DNA of 64,000 nt from Colius striatus. Its lineage: Eukaryota; Chordata; Aves; Coliiformes; Coliidae. This document shows positions 59,054 through 64,000 of the stretch, piece after piece. The stretch covers positions 2,655,501 to 2,719,500 of the forward strand of contig NC_084767.1 of assembly GCF_028858725.1 (NCBI RefSeq). Reading direction: 5' to 3'. Under the pieces are notes generated by a model. It saw only the letters and a list, made by a program, of their open reading frames with translations, searched no databases and was not told where the DNA came from. Position 1 is the stretch's first letter, and each line of letters begins with the position of its first letter. The position numbers and the translations under genes are program-made.

Positions 59054-61812
59054 CTGCGTGGGAAAGGGGCCAGGTGAGCCTGGGGACCCTCCTCCTGAGC
59101 CCAGCACCTCCTGCTCCTCTCCAGCACAGGGCAGAGGAGGAACAAACACTCCTTCAGCGCCCGGCCCTCACCTGTGACAAGCCACAGACACCACAGGCAC
59201 ATCTGCCACCCACTAAGGAGGCAGAGGCTCCCCCTCATGGCACTCTGCTTTTCACAGCCAAGCTCTTCCTTCACAGACCCACGCTCCCAGTGCCCTCCTA
59301 GCCCCACCAGCACTTCTCCATCCCGTTCCCTCCTTGCTCTCCCGCAGAAGCCAGCCCGTTACCTGTCTCCACCTCTGCAATGTCAATGAAGTGATCTTCC
59401 GAGGCCGACGCCAGCATCTTCCCATCGTGGCTGAAGCTCAGCGTCCGCACAGGCCAGTCGAGCCTGCGGCATCAGAGCAAAGCAGACACTGAGTCACCTC
59501 CTGCGCGGTGGTCGCCAGAGAGGGGAGGCAAACGGCTCTGGGATGGCACTACCCACCTCGAGAAGCACCTCACACACACCAGCTCATCCACGTCCCAGAG
59601 GCTGACCAAGGCGTCGGCACTGCCCGTGGCAAAGTACTTGCCCATGGGGTCAAACTTGATGCAGATGCAGTTGGAAGGATGGGCGTTGATGGACTGGATG
59701 GGTTTCAGCTCGGGGTAGCTGCAGAGATGGAGGGAGAGGGCAGGAAGCAGTGAGAGGAGCGCAGGGCTCACCTATGGGCAGGGCAGGGGGCACTGGGGAA
59801 GGGAGCAGAGCGAGCTGGTGCAGGGCCACGCTCTTGGAAACTCCGAGTGCTGAGTGAAGGAAGCAAAGAACCAGGGGAGCCCAGCCCAGAACTAAGACAA
59901 CCCCAGCTCCAGGCAGGCTGGTTCCCAGCACAGGGCTGGGAATCACTGGGGAGTGGGACATGGGTTCCCCAAAAGCAGCCAAGGAGCTCGCAGCCAGCTG
60001 CAGCCAGCACAGCCACCCTGCCCACGGCCTGCCACGGGCACCCACCTGAGGATGTTGATGCAGCCGTTGCCGTTGGTGAGGAAGAACATGTTGTTATCGT
60101 TGTTCCAGGAGATCTCATTCACCTCAAACTTGAACTGTTCCTCGGCTTTAGAGCGATGCGTCTTGGCGTCAATGAAGGTGACGACGTCATCCTTGTTCCC
60201 CACCGCAATGGTCTGTCCGTCGGGGCTCCAGCAGATGTTGATGTTCTCCCCTGGAGGGACAGAAAGGCAGCAGGTCCCATCTGCACCCACCAACCTGCAG
60301 CAGCCACGAGTGAAGCAGACAGGCAGCTTTTATTGCTGATCCAAGGCCACAACCTGCCCCACTAACTCCCAACCACTTCTCAACGGGAAAGACGGCCAGG
60401 TCTGTGGCCTCAGGCACAAACCCTCCAGAGCAGCTGTCCAGCAAACACATACAGGCATTGAAAACAACACTGAACAGAACCACAGCCTCAAGCCAGCCTG
60501 ACTGCACCGCTGCTCTTCCCGTTTCAGCCCAGATGGGACCGCAGCAACCACCAAGCCAGCTCGGTGACCCTCTAACCCAGAGAAACATCCAGGAAAAAAA
60601 GCAAAAGCCAACGATAAATACAAACAGACAACAAGAAGAACAAGGCAGGTTTCCTTTTGCCACCTCGCAATGCCATGTCCAGCCCCAGCAATTCAAAACT
60701 GGAGATTTCCCAGGGTAGAGATGGTACCAGAGTTAACTGGCCCATGAGTTCAAGCTTTTTGAATCCAAACAAACTTCTACTTCCCACCACGGCTCTCTGC
60801 AAACGTGCCCTGCCTCGGTCTCCAGCCTCAGAGCCCACAGACTGCGAACACGTGCACGCAGGACGTTTTATTTCGGCAGCTTCCCTCGGTTCTGACAACA
60901 GGCGCAACACAAAGCTAAGAGCAGTCAGCAGAGACGCTCTGATGGCAAACGCCTACAAGAAGGGTGCAGAGCACTGCGGACGGGTCTCGCGCCACAGAAG
61001 CTCTGCTGGAGCCCCAGACAGCAGCAGAGACTCACCTTTGGTGTTGACCGTGGCGATGCACTTGGTGGTGCGGACGTCCCAGATGCGGATGGTTTTGTCC
61101 CCAGATGCCGTGACAAAGAGGTCAGGGTTGCTGGGGTGCCAGCACAGCTGATCCACGCTGTCCCCGTGGCCACGGTAGTTGTTCTCCTTCACCTGGACAA
61201 GGAGAACGGTCGTTCATGAGATGGATGAGCCCGCCTCAACCCCTCCCCAGCCCCAGATCCCAGTCTGCTGCATCCCGCTCTGCTGCCGGGTGCCGGATGG
61301 GGCGGCAGCGCTGCCCAGTGCCCCATCGCCATTTTGGCGCCGCTCCCGACCCACGGCCGGTGGGATGCAGCGGCCTCCCCCGCCAGGCACCAGCTCCAGC
61401 CCCGGCTCCCTGGCCGGTGGGATCCGTGGCCACACTCTTCGTCCCGGCACACACCCGCGTCGGGGCCTGGTACCGGCCCGCTGTCGGAGCCACCTGTTTG
61501 AGCATCCGGAGCCGGGCCGGCGGTTCCCAGCCAAAGGGCTCCCGGGGCGCCCCGGTACCAGCCGAAGCGGCCGCGGGGCCCTTCGGCGGACCGCCGCCCC
61601 CCGCGCCGCCCGGTGCCGGGGGAGCTCACCAGCCGGTCCTTCTCGAGCAGGAAGACGCTGGCGGTCTTGTCGAAGGAGCCAGAGGCGAGGCGGCGGCCGC
61701 AGCAGCTCCAGGCCACAGAGTGCACCTTGGCGCCGTGCGCCGGGAACTCGCGGCTGCGCGTGTTGGCGCGGAACAGCTCCTGCATGGCCTGCACGTAGGG
61801 AGACAGGGCCAT
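58890..61812 (-). CDS. THOC3: THO complex subunit 3 (six coding exons)
   Basis: Joined minus-strand exons 61812-61630, 61192-61036, 60250-60046, 59718-59557, 59463-59363 and 59053-58890 total 972 bases: 323 residues plus TAA, with all splice phases closing. THOC3 (yeast Tex1) is a nuclear WD40 propeller of the THO/TREX complex, which couples transcription to mRNA packaging and export. The propeller starts near residue 25, and a canonical GH...WD repeat spans 69-100 (GHGDSVDQ to IRIWD). Another ends in LWD at 222-224. The C-terminus is KLFGLPNDS, identical to human as remembered. Human THOC3 has 351 residues; this protein is about 28 shorter at the N-terminus, starting MALSPYVQAMQELF with a perfect GCCGCCATGG context. 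Residue 38 is Cys where human has Asp. It shares a CpG island with the divergent SIMC1. Confidence 0.97.
59363..59463 (-). CDS. THOC3: THOC3 coding exon 5
   Basis: LDWPVRTLSFSHDGKMLASA to EVETG. The intron before it is only 93 bp. Donor GTAACG. Confidence 0.95.
59557..59718 (-). CDS. THOC3: THOC3 coding exon 4
   Basis: From YPELKPIQSINAHP to VCVRCFS, with the arginine codon split over the next intron. Acceptor CATCTCTGCAG, donor GTGGGT. Confidence 0.96.
60046..60250 (-). CDS. THOC3: THOC3 coding exon 3
   Basis: Residues 114-182 (shared codons at both ends), GENINICWSPDGQ to NGNGCINIL. Acceptor TCCCTCCAG, donor GTGGGT. Confidence 0.96.
61036..61192 (-). CDS. THOC3: THOC3 coding exon 2
   Basis: Residues 62-113 plus one base, VKENNYRGHGD to TVNTK. 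Acceptor TTGTCCAG, donor GTGAGT. Holds the clearest GH-WD repeat. Confidence 0.96.
61630..61812 (-). CDS. THOC3: THOC3 coding exon 1
   Basis: 61 codons, MALSPYVQ to EKDRL, phase 0, ending at donor GTGAGC. The frame stays open upstream but the next ATG has no homology support. Confidence 0.94.
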
Positions 61813-61965
61813 GGCGGCGGCGCCGCGCCCACGCCGGCCCCGCCGCCCCGCCCCGCCGCCGCCGCCGCTCCTGACGCAGCTTCCGCCGCCCCCCGAGCCC
61901 CGGCCCGGCCCAGGCCGCCGCCGCCGGCCCCGCGGGGGGGCGGAGCCGCCGGCCGCCGGGCGAAG

Positions 61966-62085
61966 ATGGCCGAGGCCGCCGTCCTCATAAGCGACTCGGA
62001 CGGCGAAGGGCCCCGCGCGCCGCCGCCCCCCGCGCGCACCCGCACCCGCACGCGGCCCCGGCGGCGCGCGCTGCCGCACCCCGCG
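61966..62085 (+). CDS. SIMC1: SIMC1 coding exon 1
   Basis: 40 codons, MAEAAVLISDSDGEG to RRRALPHPA, then donor GTGAGT. The basic run RTRTRTRPRRR resembles the human segment RARRLRRALSR and may be a nuclear localisation signal. Confidence 0.88.
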
Positions 62086-63976
62086 GTGAGTCCGGCGGCG
62101 CGCGGGGCGGGACGGGGCCGGCCGGCCCCCGCCAACATGGCGGCGCTTCCGCCGCGCCGGGAGGCGCGCGCGCGAACGGGAGCCGCGCGGGGACACAAAG
62201 CCCCGACCGGGGCCGCGGCGGACGGGCGCGTTTGGCCCGGGCCGGAAGCGGGGCGCAGCGGCCGCGGCGCTCACGGGACGGGCCTGACCCCAGCCGCGGA
62301 GTGAGTGACCCGCTCCCCTCGGCCGGGCCAGGCCGCGGGCACGGCGGCGCCGGGCCGGTGCGGCAGCCGTTAGCCCTGGCGCTGAGGCGGCTTTGCGCGC
62401 GCGGCGGGACGGCTGCAGCCGGGAGAGCCGCCAGCCCTTCCCCGCTCCGCCGGCTCCCCGCAGGCCTGCTGCGGCCTGACACCTCCCCACGCTACCTGCG
62501 GTGGCCCCGTCCCGGGAGGAGCGGCGGGTCCGAGTCAGGGGAAGGGTTTAAACTGTCCGCATAGCGTGTTCCCGTTCTGAGACACCGAGGGGTTTCTGTT
62601 GTCAGCAGCGAACAGGCTCCGACCCCTTCCCAGGCTGGCCGAGGTCCGGAGAAGTGCCGCTGGCGCAGACGCAGCCGCCTTCCCCTGGCTCGGACACGCA
62701 CGTCCCGGGAGCTGCGGGTGCTGCACCGCCCGGCGAGTGCTGGAGAGGGGTCCCCGCAGTCTCGGGGCCGCTGTCGCTCTGGCCTGGCGCCACGGATGGG
62801 AAGGTGGCTGTGTTCCCCGTGGGGGGAGCTGCCGAGGTTCACATCCCGCACCACTCCGGCCTGGGGTCACTCCTTGCCCTCCCTGGGCACTCTGGTATTG
62901 CCCCAGCCTGGGAGGGAGCTGAGTGGGCAGCCAGGCCCAGTCTGGGCCACGGTGAGCGATGCTTGGAGTAGAGGACACAGATGTTGCCGTTAGGAGCCCC
63001 AGGGGAAGCGAGCTGTTTGTCTCTGCCAGCAGTGAGGAAGAAGAGCCGGGTGTGGGCTCAGCTGTGCTGCCAGGGCAGGACAGCACCAGAGTTGTTACCC
63101 ACAGGCTGCCCCATCCCCTCGGCCAGGCCAGTGGGGTCTTTGCGTCTGATTTCCTGGGCTGATGCCAATGAGCCCCTTTCCCCCTTTAGCTGGGGTGACA
63201 GTGCCACTGTCACAGAGGTCTGTGTCGCTGACAGCGCTGCCCCCTCTGTCTGACAGGAAATCGTTGACCTGACCTGCGAGGACATGAGCACAGACCGGGC
63301 ACCGTGGAGCAGCCTCATGGTCATCGACCTGACAGAGGACACATGCAGCCCTCTCCCTGTCACCAGCTGGGCTGACCAGGACCCCACGCAGGTGCCTGCT
63401 GCCCCAGCAGCACACCTGGCCCACCCCCAGCTCTGCTCCACCACCATGCAAGACACAGAGGCCACGGTGGGGCCGAGCCCTGCGCCCCCCTGGCACAGCT
63501 CTCCCACGGGGCCCACTGCCCCCACGGACACAGCAGAATGTGGGGAGAGCTGGAGCTGCTTCTCTCCCGCCTCCAGCCACCACAGCTCCTCCTGCAGCAC
63601 AACCACATTTAACAGTGACTTGGGCTCTCTGGCCAGCACGCAGCTGGACTCGGACCTGCAGTCCCTGTCCCCTTCCAGCCTGGACAGCAGCAGCAGCTGG
63701 AGAGCAGGTGGCCCAGAAGAAGAGACTTCCCTCCTCTTCCAGCAAAAGGAGCTCCTGCAGAGGCTGAGCCCTGCCCCAGCCGTCCCCACAACCCCAGGGA
63801 ACACTCAAGGGCCTTTGCTGAAAGCAAGTGCCATACTGCCACACAAAGTGACCCCTCAAATGGCCCCAGGCAGGCCCAGGAGCAAGGCCTGCCTGAACAA
63901 ACTGCAGTATTTCAGGAGGAGCGGAGCCCAGCACCTCTTCCTCCAAGGTGTAACATCCAACAGAGAAACAGTGCAG
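61966..63976 (+). CDS. SIMC1: SUMO-interacting motifs containing 1, 5' part (gene runs off window)
   Basis: Two coding exons (61966-62085 and 63257-63976) give 280 residues in one frame, both joints phase 0. SIMC1 (C5orf25) pairs with SLF2 in a human Nse5/6-like unit that directs SMC5/6, including to viral replication centres; its C-terminal helical domain lies beyond the window. Three SUMO-binding motifs are visible: VLISDSD (6-12), IVDLT (42-46) and VIDLT (62-66), the last with acidic ED following. A serine-rich stretch follows at roughly residues 140-190. Residues 252-280, from CLNKLQYFRRSGAQHLF to RETVQ, align with human CLHRLKYFLRPPVHHLFF, which fixes the identity. The long proline-rich and DVPHSPGD-like repeats of human SIMC1 are absent. 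The gene continues past 64000 after a donor GTAAAC at 63977. Confidence 0.92.
62086..63256 (+). other. SIMC1: SIMC1 intron 1
   Basis: Starts inside the CpG island and becomes ordinary GC-rich DNA. No extra coding exon is needed, because human protein similarity runs directly from exon 1 to exon 2. Confidence 0.75.
63257..63976 (+). CDS. SIMC1: SIMC1 coding exon 2
   Basis: 240 codons after acceptor CTGTCTGACAG, ending at donor CAG|GTAAAC. It is the large SIM-bearing and serine-rich exon. Intron 1 before it is 1171 bp. Confidence 0.92.
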
Positions 63977-64000
63977 GTAAACAGGGTTCAGAGCAGCCAC

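Larger units (their letters stand above)
61560..62420. promoter_or_regulatory. Bidirectional CpG-island promoter of THOC3 and SIMC1
   Basis: CpG-dense, TATA-less DNA covering both first exons. The two start codons are head-to-head and 153 bp apart (61813-61965), so both 5' UTRs and the shared core promoter must fit in or overlap that gap. Such divergent housekeeping pairs are common in vertebrates. Long frames on both strands here are composition artefacts apart from the two first exons. Confidence 0.85.

Noticed and set aside
60328-60333. AATAAA on the minus strand in THOC3 intron 2 as the gene's end
   Set aside because: Four coding exons with exact phases follow it, so it is at most a minor intronic polyadenylation site.
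61189-62490. 433-codon minus-strand frame read as one protein
   Set aside because: Only the segment 61630-61812 is THOC3 exon 1. The upstream part is promoter and the antisense of SIMC1 exon 1; the downstream part is intron.

Overview
This window is vertebrate nuclear DNA, almost certainly from a bird. Three things point that way: 3' ends of CR1 LINEs in both orientations, an avian-type endogenous retrovirus LTR, and short introns with dense CpG islands. It contains four recognisable protein-coding genes in the order HRH2 (+), CPLX2 (+), THOC3 (-), SIMC1 (+). This is the same order and orientation as human 5q35.2. I know the orthologous chicken block as part of chromosome 13, but the species cannot be named from the sequence.

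Layout. Positions 1-18.4 kb hold no recognisable gene: a long TTTC tract, a solo LTR, a CR1 end and an unexplained 392-codon open frame lie there, in what is probably intergenic or 5' regulatory DNA of HRH2. HRH2, a histamine H2 receptor, is an uninterrupted 363-residue frame at 18.86-19.95 kb. From 20 to 55 kb there is about 35 kb without coding exons. It carries CR1 fragments, at least four CpG-rich islands (about 25.2, 41.6, 46.2 and 52.8 kb), three of them with a clear splice donor, many short AT-rich islands with homeodomain-like TAATTA cores, and an 800-bp CA/TG-rich block. I read most of this as the long 5' region of CPLX2, with alternative non-coding first exons and enhancers.

The 3' third is gene-dense. 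CPLX2 (complexin-2) has three coding exons encoding 134 residues and ends in a 3' UTR with two AATAAA signals. THOC3 (TREX/THO subunit) has six coding exons on the minus strand encoding 323 residues, and all splice phases close exactly. SIMC1 starts 153 bp from the THOC3 start codon in the opposite direction, sharing one CpG island. Its first two coding exons (280 codons) lie in the window and the gene runs off the right edge.

The four genes do not form one pathway: HRH2 is a Gs-coupled amine receptor, CPLX2 clamps and activates SNARE fusion at synapses, THOC3 serves mRNA export, and SIMC1 is a SUMO-binding partner of SMC5/6. I found no bacterial-type system, CRISPR array, tRNA or rRNA. The most interesting leads are regulatory: a stop codon embedded in a consensus splice donor in HRH2, the multiple CpG-island starts of CPLX2, a 16-bp perfect CRE palindrome, and inverted REST half-sites next to a CPLX2 candidate first exon.
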